The notes under the pieces: generated by a model | The model's database searches: none | What the model saw: only the letters and a program-made list of their open reading frames with translations | What the model was told of the DNA's origin: nothing | Assembly: GCA_041071465.1 (NCBI GenBank) | Contig: CP163498.1 | Coordinates: 3,924,001 to 3,988,000, forward strand | DNA length: 64,000 nucleotides | Reading direction: 5' to 3' | DNA from: Pseudomonas putida | Lineage (GTDB): Bacteria; Pseudomonadota; Gammaproteobacteria; Pseudomonadales; Pseudomonadaceae | Made by a program: the position numbers and the translations under genes | Shown: positions 1 to 9,378 of the stretch, in pieces | Position numbering within the stretch: position 1 is the stretch's first letter | Layout of the letters: each line of letters begins with the position of its first letter

Positions 1-265
1 CGGCTTGCCGTTGCAGGAAGCGTACTACCAGACCCTGCGTTCGACCGGTAAAGCGGTGTTGTTCACCGGTTTGTGCCTGGCCATCGGCGTGTGCACCTGG
101 ATTTTCTCGGCGATCAAATTCCAGGCGGACATGGGCTTGATGCTGACCTTCATGCTGCTGTGGAACATGTTTGGCGCGCTTTGGCTGCTGCCGGCCCTGG
201 CGCGGTTCCTCATCAAGCCTGAAAAAATGGTGGGCAAGGAGGGTGGGTCGATTTTCGCCCATTAA
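1..265 (+). CDS. RND-superfamily (MMPL-type) exporter, C-terminal fragment
   Basis: Only the last ~88 codons lie in the window; the reading frame is open from base 2 and ends with TAA at 263-265. Two hydrophobic segments are visible (from GKAVLFTGLCLAIGV, and MLTFMLLWNMFGALWLLPAL), followed by a short charged tail ending in FAH. This fits the last transmembrane helices of an inner-membrane RND-superfamily exporter of the SSD/MMPL kind, which move lipids or hydrophobic compounds with proton motive force. Assignment to the superfamily is from helix pattern and the LLP-AL-RF ending; the substrate cannot be told. It is followed 63 bases later by a small gene on the same strand. Confidence 0.6.
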   Translation, partial: GLPLQEAYYQTLRSTGKAVLFTGLCLAIGVCTWIFSAIKFQADMGLMLTFMLLWNMFGALWLLPALARFLIKPEKMVGKEGGSIFAH

Positions 266-328
266 ATGGCAGGGGGCCGCTTTGCGGCCCCAGGTTATAA
301 TGCCGCCACTTCTTCCACAGGTACCCCC

Positions 329-619
329 ATGTCCCCCCTCGCCAACGCCCTGCAGTCCTGCGACATGCTCCTCATCGACGGCCTGCACGCCTTCGACTTC
401 ACCGCCGATGAGTCCGGCCTTACCATCGAATGCATGGACGGCCGCCAACTGCGCCGCTGGTCATTCACCCCCGAGCAAGTCGCCGGCGCCGTTGCCACCG
501 GCGATGAGTGGCAACTCAACGATGCCAACGGCGCGCATCGGCTAGTCTGTATGAGTGCCTTTCGCGCCCCGGATGAAGACCAAGATGAACCGGACCTGGA
601 CGAGCCTGCTGACCGCTAG
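329..619 (+). CDS. small conserved Pseudomonas protein (DUF5629-like)
   Basis: A 96-residue acidic protein beginning MSPLANALQSCDMLLIDGLH. The frame is open upstream to 266, but the ATG at 329 gives the natural start. There is no signal peptide or membrane segment, and the C-terminus is rich in Asp and Glu. From memory it resembles the small DUF5629 family restricted to pseudomonads, whose function is unknown. Its end overlaps the start of the next gene by about 47 bases in another frame, so the two are probably cotranscribed and translationally coupled. I do not assign a function. Confidence 0.6.
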   Translation: MSPLANALQSCDMLLIDGLHAFDFTADESGLTIECMDGRQLRRWSFTPEQVAGAVATGDEWQLNDANGAHRLVCMSAFRAPDEDQDEPDLDEPADR

Positions 620-1715
620 CCTGATGAGCCTGACAATCAATGCCCACGCCGCCACCTTGCTGGTGGGCAGCTACACCGATGGCGCCAGCCAGGGTATCTA
701 CCGCTACCAGTTCGATGAAAAGGCCGGCCACATCGACCCCACACCGCAACAAGTGGTGAAGAGCGTCAGCCCTTCATGGCTGGTGCTGTCGGCCGACCAG
801 CGCCTGCTGTTCGCGGTCAATGAAACCCAGGGTGGGCATGCCAGTAGTTTCAGCGTCAGTGCCAAGGGTGAGATCAAGCCGCTCAACCAGGTGGCCACCC
901 AAGGTGACGAACCGACTCACGCCAGCCTCAGCCGTGACCAGCGTTACCTGTTTGTGGCCAACTACGCGGTCAAGCCCGACCCCGGCGGCAGCCTGGTGGT
1001 GATCCCGGTGGCCAAGGACGGCAAGCTCAAGGCCGTGGTGCAACAGGCCCGGCACAAGGCAAGTGGGGTCAACCCCGAGCGTCAGGCCGGTGCCCACGTG
1101 CATTCACTGGTGCTGTCGCCCGATGGCCAGCATGTGTATGCCTGCGACCTGGGTGCAGACAAGGTGTTCATCTACCGCTACGACGGTGCCAGTGTGGACA
1201 AGCCGTTGAGCCCGGCAATCCCGGCCTCGGTGGACTTGCCGCCAGGTAGCGGGCCGCGTCACCTGCTGTTTGACGCCAAGGGCCGGCATGCCTACCTGAC
1301 GCTGGAAATGAGTGGCGAAGTGGTGATGTTCGATGTCAAGGACGATGCCTTGCTCGAGCGCCAGCGCTTGCCGCTGGCCGAACAGCAGGACCCTGCGGCC
1401 AAGGCGGCGGGAGGCTTGCACCTGTCGGCAGATGGGCGCTTCCTGTACGTGAGCAATCGCGGAACGGCCAACGAAATCGTTGTGTTCAGTGTGGGCAAGG
1501 ACGATGGCCAGTTGGCGTTTCTGCAACGTCGCTCGGTGGAAGGTGATCATCCCCGTGAGTTTGCCCTGGACCCCAGTGACAACTTCCTGCTGGTGGCCAA
1601 CCAGAAGAGCAACCAGATCGTGGTGATGCGCCGCGATCCGCGCAGTGGCAAGCTGCTGGAGACGGTGCAGACACTGAAGCAGGAAGCACCTTCGGACCTG
1701 AAGTTCATCGAGTGA
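573..1715 (+). CDS. exported lactonase-family seven-bladed beta-propeller protein
   Basis: A 380-residue protein with an N-terminal signal peptide ending at about AHA-A (MNRTWTSLLTASLMSL...), so it is probably periplasmic. The rest consists of repeated blades with motifs such as HSLVLSPDGQHVYACD and GPRHLLFDAKGRHAYL, typical of the lactonase family (PF10282) that includes YbhE/Pgl 6-phosphogluconolactonase. True Pgl is cytosolic, so an exported member probably acts on another sugar lactone or is a related propeller with no known substrate. The start may be ATG 573 or ATG 585; both give the same signal sequence. It overlaps the preceding small gene. Confidence 0.75.
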   Translation: MKTKMNRTWTSLLTASLMSLTINAHAATLLVGSYTDGASQGIYRYQFDEKAGHIDPTPQQVVKSVSPSWLVLSADQRLLFAVNETQGGHASSFSVSAKGEIKPLNQVATQGDEPTHASLSRDQRYLFVANYAVKPDPGGSLVVIPVAKDGKLKAVVQQARHKASGVNPERQAGAHVHSLVLSPDGQHVYACDLGADKVFIYRYDGASVDKPLSPAIPASVDLPPGSGPRHLLFDAKGRHAYLTLEMSGEVVMFDVKDDALLERQRLPLAEQQDPAAKAAGGLHLSADGRFLYVSNRGTANEIVVFSVGKDDGQLAFLQRRSVEGDHPREFALDPSDNFLLVANQKSNQIVVMRRDPRSGKLLETVQTLKQEAPSDLKFIE

Positions 1716-1837
1716 TATCGATCGGCGTGATAATCGATACTGCTGCAATGAATTTTTGCGTTCGGCGTCGGCGGCGTAAGTTTGACCCAAGGCCCAAACG
1801 GGCCACTGTCAAACCACCGCCGTCGAGGTCAGCCCAG

Positions 1838-2017
1838 ATGAACTTCAATCTCTTCCCGGTCATTGCCGCATCCGCCATTTCCGCATCGGTCGTACTGCCA
1901 GCGCACGCCCATGCCGACAGCAGCGGCAAGGCTTCTGCTACCCACAGTTACACCGAGCAGTACCTGCGCCAGAGTGCCAATTTCCATGCGGCCCTCAGTG
2001 GCAAGCACAACCACTGA
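1838..2017 (+). CDS. small secreted hypothetical protein
   Basis: A 59-residue protein with a clear signal peptide (MNFNLFPVIAASAISASVV, cleavage near AHA) followed by a ~37-residue mature part rich in Ser, His and Gln. The ATG at 1838 is preceded by GAGG at 1825-1828, a reasonable ribosome binding site. No cysteine or known domain is seen. It stands alone between the lactonase-type gene and a REP pair. Function unknown; I keep it because the start signal and signal peptide agree. Confidence 0.5.
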   Translation: MNFNLFPVIAASAISASVVLPAHAHADSSGKASATHSYTEQYLRQSANFHAALSGKHNH

Positions 2018-2035
2018 TGCCAAGCCTCACGCGTA

Positions 2036-2126
2036 CCCTGTGGGAGCGGGTTTACCCGCGAACAAGGGCGAAGCCCTTGCCATGCACCGCGCGACCTGCT
2101 TCGCGGGTAAATCCGCTCCCACAGGG
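2036..2126. repeat. REP pair, GCGGGTTTACCCGC family
   Basis: Two inverted copies of the P. putida REP palindrome: CCCTGTGGGAGCGGG-TTTACCCGCGAA at 2036-2062 and its near-complement at 2100-2126, separated by ~37 bases that hold a further small inverted repeat (AAGGGCGAAGCCCTT). Together they could fold as one large hairpin in the RNA and lie between two convergent genes, where such elements usually sit. Confidence 0.85.
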
Positions 2127-2149
2127 CTTCGCGTAAAGTCGAAAGCTGA

Positions 2150-2748
2150 TTACTTGGCCATTACCCACTTAAAAAGCTCCGAAGCCAGCCACCCCTCCAG
2201 CCAGCTCCGCACTTGCGGATAAGCCGCCTCGGCGAACCACTGCGGTTCGACCCGGCAAACTGGCGCATCAGGGGTAGCAACGCGGCATCGGCAAGGCTCG
2301 GATGATCGGCCAGCAGGTAAGGCCGGCCTTCGAGCAGGCCTTCCAGCTCCGCCAACCAGGCTTCGGCCTGTTGGCGGTAATGCTCGCGGGGATACGCCGG
2401 GTAACGCTCGGCATACTTGTACAGGTTCACCTGCGCCTTGAACGTAGTGTCGTTGCGCGCAATCAGGGCTTCAGCGTGCTGCGCCGCCGCAGGGTCTGCC
2501 TGCAGTTGCCAATCCTGCGGGTCATTTTGCGCCAGCGCCCAGCGCATGATGTCCAGGCTCTCTTCCAGCACTCCGGCACCGGTATCCAGCACCGGCACCG
2601 TGCCTTTGGGCGACAAGGCCAGCAATTCTGCCGGCTTGTTCTTCATCGCCACCTCGCGTACTTCCACCGCGCAGCCGGCGTAGCGCAGGGCCAGGCGCGC
2701 GCGCATGGCCCAGGGGCAGCGGCGGAACGAGTAGAGGATCACCCACAC
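2150..2748 (-). pseudogene. glutathione S-transferase-like protein, frameshifted near C-terminus
   Basis: The N-terminal thioredoxin-fold domain is clear (LYSFRRCPWAMRARLAL with the CPWA active-site region, then SPKGTVPVL and an acidic LEESLDIMRW). The helical domain follows. After MRQFAG the frame changes to nonsense ending at 2161, while the neighbouring frame continues as EPQWFAEAAYPQVRSWLEGW to a stop at 2150-2152. A single missing G (CCC at 2251-2253 where CCCC is expected) explains this. Restored length is 199 residues. The start is GTG at 2748, overlapping the 3' end of sbcC by 10 bases. The likely role is glutathione-dependent conjugation or reduction in the cytosol. Confidence 0.75.
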
Positions 2749-5700
2749 ACCTCCACGTCACTCAGGCCATTACCCTGGCGCCGCACCTGGATCTGCACCG
2801 GGATGCGCTCGTGCATTTCCTGCACGTGGGAAATCACCGCCACCTTGCGGCCTTGGGCCTGCAAGCCGTCGAGGGCGTCCATGGCAAGTTGCAACGACTC
2901 GGGGTCGAGGCTGCCGAAGCCTTCGTCGATGAACAGCGATTCGATGCGCAGGGTGCTGGAGGCCATTGACGCCAGGCCCAGGGCCAGGGCCAGCGATACC
3001 AGGAAGGTTTCCCCGCCCGACAACGAGTGCACCGAACGCAGTTCGTCGCCCATCTCGGTATCCAGTACCAGCAGGCCCAGGGCACTGCCGCCGCGCTTGA
3101 GGCGGTAGCGGCGGGCCAGCTGGCGTAGCTGGGCGTTGGCGTGGTGCAGCAGCAGGTCGAGGTTGTAGCCTTGGGCAATCTTGCGGAACACGTCGCCCGA
3201 AGCCGAACCGATCAGGTCATTCAGGCGACCCCAGCGTTGCCATTGCTGGCGAGCCTCATCGATTTCTGCCGCCAGTGCTTGGTGGGCCTGCTGCCGGCGC
3301 TGGTCGTCGGCCTGCAGCGCGCGCAATTCTGCGCACTGTTGCTCGTGCAGGGTCAGGCGCTCGCGTAGCTCGGTCAGGGCTTGCTCCAGGGCTTCGACCG
3401 AGGTGTCCACGGTCATTTGCGCGGCGTGCTGCTGCAGGCGCTGCTCACGTTCTTGCAGCAGCACCCGGCCTTGTTCGATGGCCTTTTCAGCGTTTTGCAG
3501 GCGCTGGCGCAGTTCATTCACCTGGGCATCATCCATGCCCAGCAGGCGGTCCAGCCCGGCGTCATCCAGTTCCGGGTGCTCGCTGCGCCATTGGGCGATC
3601 TGGCCCTGCAACTGCTGGCATTCGCTGGTCAGCGCCTGTTGCTGCTGGGCATTGGCCTTGAGCTCGCTGGCCAGTTGTACGCCCTGGGTGCGCAGTTCCT
3701 GCAGGTGCTGGGCGGTGTCGGCGTCAAGGGCACGGGCTTGCTCCAGCACGGTGTCCATGTGCTGTTGCCAGGCTTCGGCGCTGGCATGTTCGCCGAGCAG
3801 CTCGCCGAGCGAGGCCTGGGCTTGCTGGCGTTGCTCGTCGAGGGTAGCCAGCTTTTGTTGCAACTGCTGCTGGCCTTGCACGCGCGCCTGTTGTTGGTCG
3901 CGCAGTTTGTCCAGCTGGGTTTGGCGGGCTTGCTGTTCTTCCTGTTCGTCCTTGCGCTGTTCCAGGTGTTGCCGGCGCAGGGCAATTTGCTGGTCAAGGG
4001 CCAGGAAGGCATTGGCCGGGTCTTCGTTCAGGGCCTTGAGGGCTTCCTCGGGCAGAACCCCGGCCAGGTCGCTCAGGCCTTGCTGCAACTGCTGCTCATC
4101 GTTGGCCAGGGCCTGGTGCTGTTGCTCCAGGTGGCGCTGGGCCTGCTGCTGGGCGTCGTGGGCGGCCTGCAGTTGCTGGTTGAGGCGGGCGGCGTCTTTT
4201 TGTAGGGCTAGCAGGACTTTTTGGCGCTTCTCGTCCTGGCCGATGTGTTCGTCCAGGCGCCGCAGTTGGCTGTCGAGCCAGGTGCTACGGGCGATGTCGT
4301 CCTGCGGGGCGAGGGCAGGCCACAGGCTGTGCGCCTGTACCTGGGCCACTATTGGCTGCAGCTGTTCGCTCAGGTGTTGCTGTTGCTGCTGGTAGTCCTT
4401 GAGTTGAGCATTGACCACACCCAGCTGGGTACGAAGCTCCACCAGTTTGCTGTTGAGGCTTTCGACCTGTTTCTGGGCGGCGTCTTCTTCGGCCTGGTCA
4501 TGGCGGCCCAGGCTCTGCAGCAGCGCTTCGGGCTGATGGAACGGGTGTTCGGCGCTGCCGCATACCGGGCAGGGTTCGCCGTCGCGCAATTGGCCACGCA
4601 GTTCTTCGACGCTGGTGTTGCGTGCCAGGCGCTGGCGCTCCAGCAACTGGCGGGTGAGGGTGAGCGCCTGTTCGGCGGCCTCCAGCTCGGCCTTGGCGGC
4701 GGTGCCCTCGGTAATCAGCTGCTGGCGCTGCTGCATGGCCTGCTGCTGCCGTTCGCGCGCGGCGTCCAACTGCTGGCGCAGCTCCCGTTCACGGGCGTGC
4801 AGGCGCGACAGTTCCTCGACGGCGCGCTGCTGCTTGCGGTTGTCCTGCAGCATGCCGCCCAGCAGGTCGATCTGCTCGGCAAGGGCCTGTGGTTCGGCCT
4901 TGGCCTCGCGGAACAGCAGGTCGTAGGCGTCACGCTCGGCCTGCAAGTGTGCATTGGCCTGGCTGGCCAGGGCCTGCAGGCCGGGCAGCTCGTCGCGGCC
5001 TTTGCTCAGGCGGCCGCCTATCAGCATCACCTGTTTAAGTTGCGGCAAGTAGGCGTGCCAGGCATCGGTCAGGCCCGCCAGGTGCTGACTGTCGGCAAGC
5101 GCGGTGTCGATCTGTGCCAGTTGCTGCAGGCTGCGCTGCTGATTGTCTTCCAACTGCTGCAGCTGCTGCTGGCCGTCAGCGACTTGCTGTTCAGCCTGTT
5201 GGTTGCTGCTGCGCTGGGTGGCCAGCTCCTGGTCCAGGCGGGCCAGGTTGTCCTGGGCGGCAAAGGCCTGGCGCAGGCGTGGGGTGTTTTCGCCATGCTG
5301 GGCCTGGCGATCGGCCAGCGCTTGGCGGGCAGCGTTCAGCGCCTGCTCCAGCTCGTGGGTACGCACCTGCAGTGCGTCTTGCTGCTGTTGCTGCTCGGCA
5401 ATTTTCGCGGCCACTGGCGCCAGTTGTGCGCTGAGTGCCTGTTGGCGATGAAATTGGTGACGTTGTGGCGCCAGGCGCTCCAGGCGTACCAAGTCCAGGC
5501 GGGGTTCGGCCAGCAACTGCCAGCCCTGTTCAGCGGCCTGCAGTGCGGTGCCGGCTTCGACGTGCTGGGCTTGCAGCTGGCGTTGCTCATTCAGCCAGCT
5601 GCGTTGCTGCTCAAGTTGGCGCTCGCCGGTTTGGTCGGCCTTGAACTGTTGCTGCGCCTGCTCCAGGCGTTGGTCGAGCTCGGTACGGGCTTCGACGGCC

Positions 5701-6383
5701 ATCGGCAACAAGTGGCTGGCGCGGTCATTCAGGGCTTTGTGCGCCTCGCCGGCTTCACGCGCCTTGCTGAAGGCGCGCTGGCCCAGGCGGGTGTAGATGG
5801 CGGTGTTGGTGAGCTTTTCCAGCAGTTCGCTGCGCTCTTTGTCGTCGGCCTTGAGGAACGCGCCGAACTCGCTCTGGGCCAGCATCACTGCACGGGTGAA
5901 CTGCTCGAAGTTCAGGCCCAGACTGGCCTCGACCAGTGGCTTGAACTCGTTCTTGGCGCTGGCCAGTACTTGCTCGCTGTCGAGATCGTAGAGGCTCTGG
6001 CGGCTAAGTTGCAGTTTGCCGTTGGCTTTGTCGCGGGCGCGGTTGGCTTCCCAGCGGGCACGGTAGCGGCGGCCATCGATGCCGACGAAATCGACCTCGG
6101 CAAAACCGCTGCCGGTGCCACGGCGCAGCAGGTTGCGGGGGTCTGACGTGGGGATTTCGCCGTCGGCATCCGGCACCTTGGCCTCTCGGCCGATGTCATT
6201 GAGCCGTGGCACGGTGCCAAACAACGCCAGGCACAAGGCGTCGAGCAGGGTGCTCTTGCCGGCACCGGTCGGCCCGGTGATGGCGAACAGGCCCGCGCTG
6301 GCCAAGGGTTCTGCGGTGAAGTCAATTTCGACCGGGCCGGCCAGCGATGCCAGGTTCTTCAGGCGGATGGCGAGAATCTTCAT
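2739..6383 (-). CDS. sbcC: exonuclease subunit SbcC (Rad50-type SMC-like ATPase)
   Basis: A 1214-residue protein with the SMC/Rad50 layout. The Walker A motif GPTGAGKST is at residues 37-45. Long Gln-rich coiled coils flank a zinc hook with CPVC at about 605-608. The ABC signature (SLSGGETFLVSLALALGL) and Walker B (SLFIDEGFGSLD) are near the C-terminus. With SbcD it forms the ATP-dependent nuclease that cuts hairpins and protein-blocked DNA ends. The ATG at 6381-6383 overlaps the sbcD stop (ATGA), so the pair is translationally coupled. Length and motifs are intact, which is notable because several neighbours carry frameshifts. Confidence 0.97.
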   Translation of the reverse strand: MKILAIRLKNLASLAGPVEIDFTAEPLASAGLFAITGPTGAGKSTLLDALCLALFGTVPRLNDIGREAKVPDADGEIPTSDPRNLLRRGTGSGFAEVDFVGIDGRRYRARWEANRARDKANGKLQLSRQSLYDLDSEQVLASAKNEFKPLVEASLGLNFEQFTRAVMLAQSEFGAFLKADDKERSELLEKLTNTAIYTRLGQRAFSKAREAGEAHKALNDRASHLLPMAVEARTELDQRLEQAQQQFKADQTGERQLEQQRSWLNEQRQLQAQHVEAGTALQAAEQGWQLLAEPRLDLVRLERLAPQRHQFHRQQALSAQLAPVAAKIAEQQQQQDALQVRTHELEQALNAARQALADRQAQHGENTPRLRQAFAAQDNLARLDQELATQRSSNQQAEQQVADGQQQLQQLEDNQQRSLQQLAQIDTALADSQHLAGLTDAWHAYLPQLKQVMLIGGRLSKGRDELPGLQALASQANAHLQAERDAYDLLFREAKAEPQALAEQIDLLGGMLQDNRKQQRAVEELSRLHARERELRQQLDAARERQQQAMQQRQQLITEGTAAKAELEAAEQALTLTRQLLERQRLARNTSVEELRGQLRDGEPCPVCGSAEHPFHQPEALLQSLGRHDQAEEDAAQKQVESLNSKLVELRTQLGVVNAQLKDYQQQQQHLSEQLQPIVAQVQAHSLWPALAPQDDIARSTWLDSQLRRLDEHIGQDEKRQKVLLALQKDAARLNQQLQAAHDAQQQAQRHLEQQHQALANDEQQLQQGLSDLAGVLPEEALKALNEDPANAFLALDQQIALRRQHLEQRKDEQEEQQARQTQLDKLRDQQQARVQGQQQLQQKLATLDEQRQQAQASLGELLGEHASAEAWQQHMDTVLEQARALDADTAQHLQELRTQGVQLASELKANAQQQQALTSECQQLQGQIAQWRSEHPELDDAGLDRLLGMDDAQVNELRQRLQNAEKAIEQGRVLLQEREQRLQQHAAQMTVDTSVEALEQALTELRERLTLHEQQCAELRALQADDQRRQQAHQALAAEIDEARQQWQRWGRLNDLIGSASGDVFRKIAQGYNLDLLLHHANAQLRQLARRYRLKRGGSALGLLVLDTEMGDELRSVHSLSGGETFLVSLALALGLASMASSTLRIESLFIDEGFGSLDPESLQLAMDALDGLQAQGRKVAVISHVQEMHERIPVQIQVRRQGNGLSDVEVCG

Positions 6384-7618
6384 GGCTGTTCCTCTTCCTG
6401 CTGCACGTCCTGCAACAGCAGGGCGAAGTCGGCCAGCGCCTGCTCGTCGGCGGGGTTGCCGTAGGCTTGCTCCCAGGCACGGCTGAACAGATCTTGCGGG
6501 GTCATCTGGGCCAGTTCGACAAAGGCCAAGTCGTCATCTTCGGCGTTGGTGCGGCCAGCGTATTCGGCGCTGATGCGGATCAGCCGTACCGCCTTACCCT
6601 CCAGCGCGGTTTCGATTTGCTGGCGCAGGTCGGGTTGCGGCTCGTCCAGAACAACCCGCACTTCCAGCCAGGGTTGGCGGTTGGGGTCTTCGAGCAGGTC
6701 GATCACCGGCAGGTCGGCCAGTTGCTGCAGCAGCTCGCCCAACGGTGCCGGGCCCACCCGTTGCAGGGCTACCGCGCGCGGTACCGGGCGCGGTTCGACG
6801 CTGACCAGGCCAGCGCCGTCCAGCTCCACTTCCAGCACCTGGTGTGGGTAGTTGATTTCGGCGAACGACAGCGGAATCGGCGAGCCGCTGTAGCGAATAC
6901 GCTCTTCGCGGTTGACCTTCTGCGGTTTGTGCAGGTGGCCCAGGGCAACGTAGCTGATGGCCTTGTCGAACAGCTTGGCCGGCAGCGCCTCGGCATTGCC
7001 GATGATCAGGCTGCGCTCGGAGTCTTCCGACACGGATCCACCGGCCATGTGTGCATGGCTGATGGCGATCAGCGCCTGGTCTTTCTTGCGCTTTTTTTGC
7101 GCGGCGGCGATCAGTTGCTGGTGCACCTGGGTGATGCCTTGCAGGTAGTCGTCACCCAGGTGCGGGCCGGTCACTTCAGCCGGGCGCAGGAAAGGCAGGG
7201 CCAGGCACCAGGCAGCGACCTTGCCACGGCCGTTGGTCAGCGGAATCAGCAGCCGCTCGGCATCCAGCTGGCCTTCGTCCAGCCAGTGCACACGGCCCAG
7301 GGCATGGGTGCGCAGGCGCCGCATGAGCGCGGCGGGCAGTTCGATGCGCGAGCCCGAGTCGTGGTTGCCGGCGATCATCACGATGTCCAGCTTGGGCTGT
7401 TGCTCGTGGGCCTGGACGATGAAGTCGTAGAGGCGTTCCTGGGCTTTGACCGGCGGGTTGACCGTGTCGAAGATATCGCCGGCGATCAGCAGCGCATCGG
7501 GTTGACGCAGGTGCAGCTGGCCGAGCAGCCAGTCGAGGAAGCAGGCGTGTTCGAAGTCGCGTTCCTGGCCGTGCAGGCTTTGGCCCAGGTGCCAGTCGGA
7601 GGTATGAAACAGACGCAT
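6380..7618 (-). CDS. sbcD: exonuclease subunit SbcD (Mre11-type nuclease)
   Basis: A 412-residue protein starting MRLFHTSDWHLGQ. Metallophosphoesterase motifs are in order: D8 and H10 in SDWHLG, then GDIFD, AGNHDS, and later SHAHMAG and ALGHLHKPQ. These bind the two Mn ions of Mre11/SbcD nucleases. The C-terminal capping region follows. It is the catalytic partner of SbcC, encoded immediately downstream with a 4-base overlap. The frame extends upstream to 7708, but the ATG at 7618 aligns with the family N-terminus. A REP element separates it from the upstream bat operon, so the pair probably has its own promoter. Confidence 0.96.
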   Translation of the reverse strand: MRLFHTSDWHLGQSLHGQERDFEHACFLDWLLGQLHLRQPDALLIAGDIFDTVNPPVKAQERLYDFIVQAHEQQPKLDIVMIAGNHDSGSRIELPAALMRRLRTHALGRVHWLDEGQLDAERLLIPLTNGRGKVAAWCLALPFLRPAEVTGPHLGDDYLQGITQVHQQLIAAAQKKRKKDQALIAISHAHMAGGSVSEDSERSLIIGNAEALPAKLFDKAISYVALGHLHKPQKVNREERIRYSGSPIPLSFAEINYPHQVLEVELDGAGLVSVEPRPVPRAVALQRVGPAPLGELLQQLADLPVIDLLEDPNRQPWLEVRVVLDEPQPDLRQQIETALEGKAVRLIRISAEYAGRTNAEDDDLAFVELAQMTPQDLFSRAWEQAYGNPADEQALADFALLLQDVQQEEEQP

Positions 7619-7680
7619 GGATGACCTGTTGGTGTCGAATCGGGCAAGCGGGGGAAGGGCGGTATGGTAACCCAAGCGTG

Positions 7681-7727
7681 GGGCCGCTGTGCGGCCCAAT
7701 CGCGACACAAGGCCGCGCCTACAGGGA
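7681..7727. repeat. REP element, GCGACACAAGGCCGC family
   Basis: A short hairpin (GGGCCGC-TGT-GCGGCCC, 7681-7697) is followed by ATCGCGACACAAGGCCGCGC and CTACAGGG to about 7725. This is one arm of the second REP family found again as a full pair at 30773-30896. It lies between batD and sbcD and may act as a transcription barrier. Confidence 0.7.
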
Positions 7728-7743
7728 TCGTGCAGGCAGCGCG

Positions 7744-9378
7744 TTACTTGGGATAAAGCGGCGGCAAGGTGCCGGTCTCACCCGCCGGCAACAGCACCTG
7801 CTCGGCCGGCGGAATCGTCCCGATCGCCCGCCACAAATCCTCCCCCTGCCAATATTGGCCACTCTCGCTGTACAACGCCCCGTTCAACCCATCCAGCGCA
7901 TCCGACAACGGCACGAAGCGCGCCGCCATCTCGGCCAGGGTTTCCGGCTGTTGCCGGGCCCAGGCATCCAGCGCCTGGCGCGTGGCCTGTGGGTCGTTGG
8001 CCTGGCACGCGCGCTTGAGGTCATCCAGCAGGGTACGCGGGCTTGGCCCGTTCTGCGCGGCACGCAGCACCGCAGGCCGCGAGCGGGCGCGCCACCACAG
8101 GGCAAAGCCCAGCACGGTGGTCAGGGCGAACAGCAGTGTGGCTAGCTGCCAAGGCCACAGCAGGGTACTGGCGTTGCTGTTTTCGCCCGCCGGGGTGTCG
8201 GCGCTCAGCGCCGGGTTGTCCTGCACGTTCAAGGTGCGCGCTGGCAAACTGCTGTGTTCCAAGTGGTCTTCGCGGGTGTTCCACCAGGCCACTTCCAGCG
8301 CCGGTAAGGCCAACGTGCCGGCGTGGGTGGGCACCAGGGCTTCGCGCTCTTCGCGGTTGGCGGTCATGCCGCGTTCGTTGATTTCGTTGCGCAACAGCGG
8401 CTGGTCGGGGTAGCGGCGCAGGCCGATGATCTCCGTGGCCGGCAGCGGCGGCAGTTGGGTGCTGGACAAGCCTTCGGCACGCAAGGTGATGTTGCGCGTC
8501 AGTGAGTCGCCAATTTGCACCTTCTGGCTGCCGGGGTCGGGGTTCCAGTGCTCTTCCAGGGTCAGGTTGCGCGCTGGCAGCCACGGCACGCCGGCGGGCC
8601 AGGCGGCCGGAATAGGCCGAACAGTGAGGCGCAACGGCAGCGAGCTGACCTGCACCTGGCGGCCGGCGCGGGCGGTGCCGTTGGCCTGTGGCGCCTCGTC
8701 GTTGCTGGCGGCGGCCGTGGCGGTGAACGTCAGTGGCGGGATGTCGAGGCTGCCGCTTTGCTGGGCGTACACTGCATAGCGGGTTTCGATCACGCCGTGA
8801 CGCACGCCGTTGATTTCCTTTTCATAGGTGCGTGATTCGCCCAGTGGCTCGACCTTGGCGTTCTCCAGTTGCAGCGGGGTCAGGCTGCTGTCGTCGTACA
8901 GGGCTACCGAGTGGTAGATGCGCAGGGTGAGCACGGCCTGTGCCTGGACATAGACGTCGTTGCTGTCGAGGGTGGCCTCGATGAACACCTGTGAGGCGCT
9001 GTCCGGGCGGCTGGCATCGGCTTGCAGCACTTGCAGTTCGATGGCCTGGCTGTGCGACTGGCCCAGTTGCAGCTCGGGAATGCGCAGGCTGCCGCTGCGC
9101 CGTGGCAGCAGGGTGATGATCCAGCGGGTACTGGCGCGGGTTTCGCCGTCGAGGGTATGCAAGCTGTTCAGCTGGCGCGTGCCGCGCACTTCGAAGTCAC
9201 CTTCCAGGGCGCGTAGGTCGGGCTTGCCGAACTGGGTAACGTCCTGGCTTTCCAGGGTCAGTTCCAGGCTTTCGCCGGCCTCCAGGCGAGTGCGGTCGAC
9301 GCTGGCTTGCAGCAGCGGTTCGGCCTGAGCCAGAACGGCCCATAGCAGGGTGAGGAGAAAGACGCCGAAGCGACTCAT
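7744..9378 (-). CDS. batD: BatD-type membrane protein (BatABD/MoxR operon)
   Basis: A 544-residue protein with a signal peptide (MSRFGVFLLTLLWAVLAQA), a long beta-rich periplasmic part, one transmembrane helix near residue 420 (WQLATLLFALTTVLGFALWW) and a cytoplasmic tail. This is the BatD/oxygen-tolerance (PF13584) layout. Bat proteins, first described in Bacteroides aerotolerance, are linked to envelope stress tolerance; the mechanism is unclear. The start ATG overlaps the end of restored batB by 4 bases. It is the last gene of the moxR-DUF58-DUF4381-batA-batB-batD operon. Confidence 0.85.
   Translation of the reverse strand: MSRFGVFLLTLLWAVLAQAEPLLQASVDRTRLEAGESLELTLESQDVTQFGKPDLRALEGDFEVRGTRQLNSLHTLDGETRASTRWIITLLPRRSGSLRIPELQLGQSHSQAIELQVLQADASRPDSASQVFIEATLDSNDVYVQAQAVLTLRIYHSVALYDDSSLTPLQLENAKVEPLGESRTYEKEINGVRHGVIETRYAVYAQQSGSLDIPPLTFTATAAASNDEAPQANGTARAGRQVQVSSLPLRLTVRPIPAAWPAGVPWLPARNLTLEEHWNPDPGSQKVQIGDSLTRNITLRAEGLSSTQLPPLPATEIIGLRRYPDQPLLRNEINERGMTANREEREALVPTHAGTLALPALEVAWWNTREDHLEHSSLPARTLNVQDNPALSADTPAGENSNASTLLWPWQLATLLFALTTVLGFALWWRARSRPAVLRAAQNGPSPRTLLDDLKRACQANDPQATRQALDAWARQQPETLAEMAARFVPLSDALDGLNGALYSESGQYWQGEDLWRAIGTIPPAEQVLLPAGETGTLPPLYPK

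Noticed and set aside
3380..5660. Repeated CAG/CTG-rich segments in sbcC
   Set aside because: They encode Gln-rich heptad coiled coil and are not tandem DNA repeats.
4221..6146. Long open frame on the plus strand opposite sbcC
   Set aside because: It is Leu/Ala/Gln-rich antisense of the coiled coils of sbcC, with no motif or ribosome binding site; high GC leaves such frames open.
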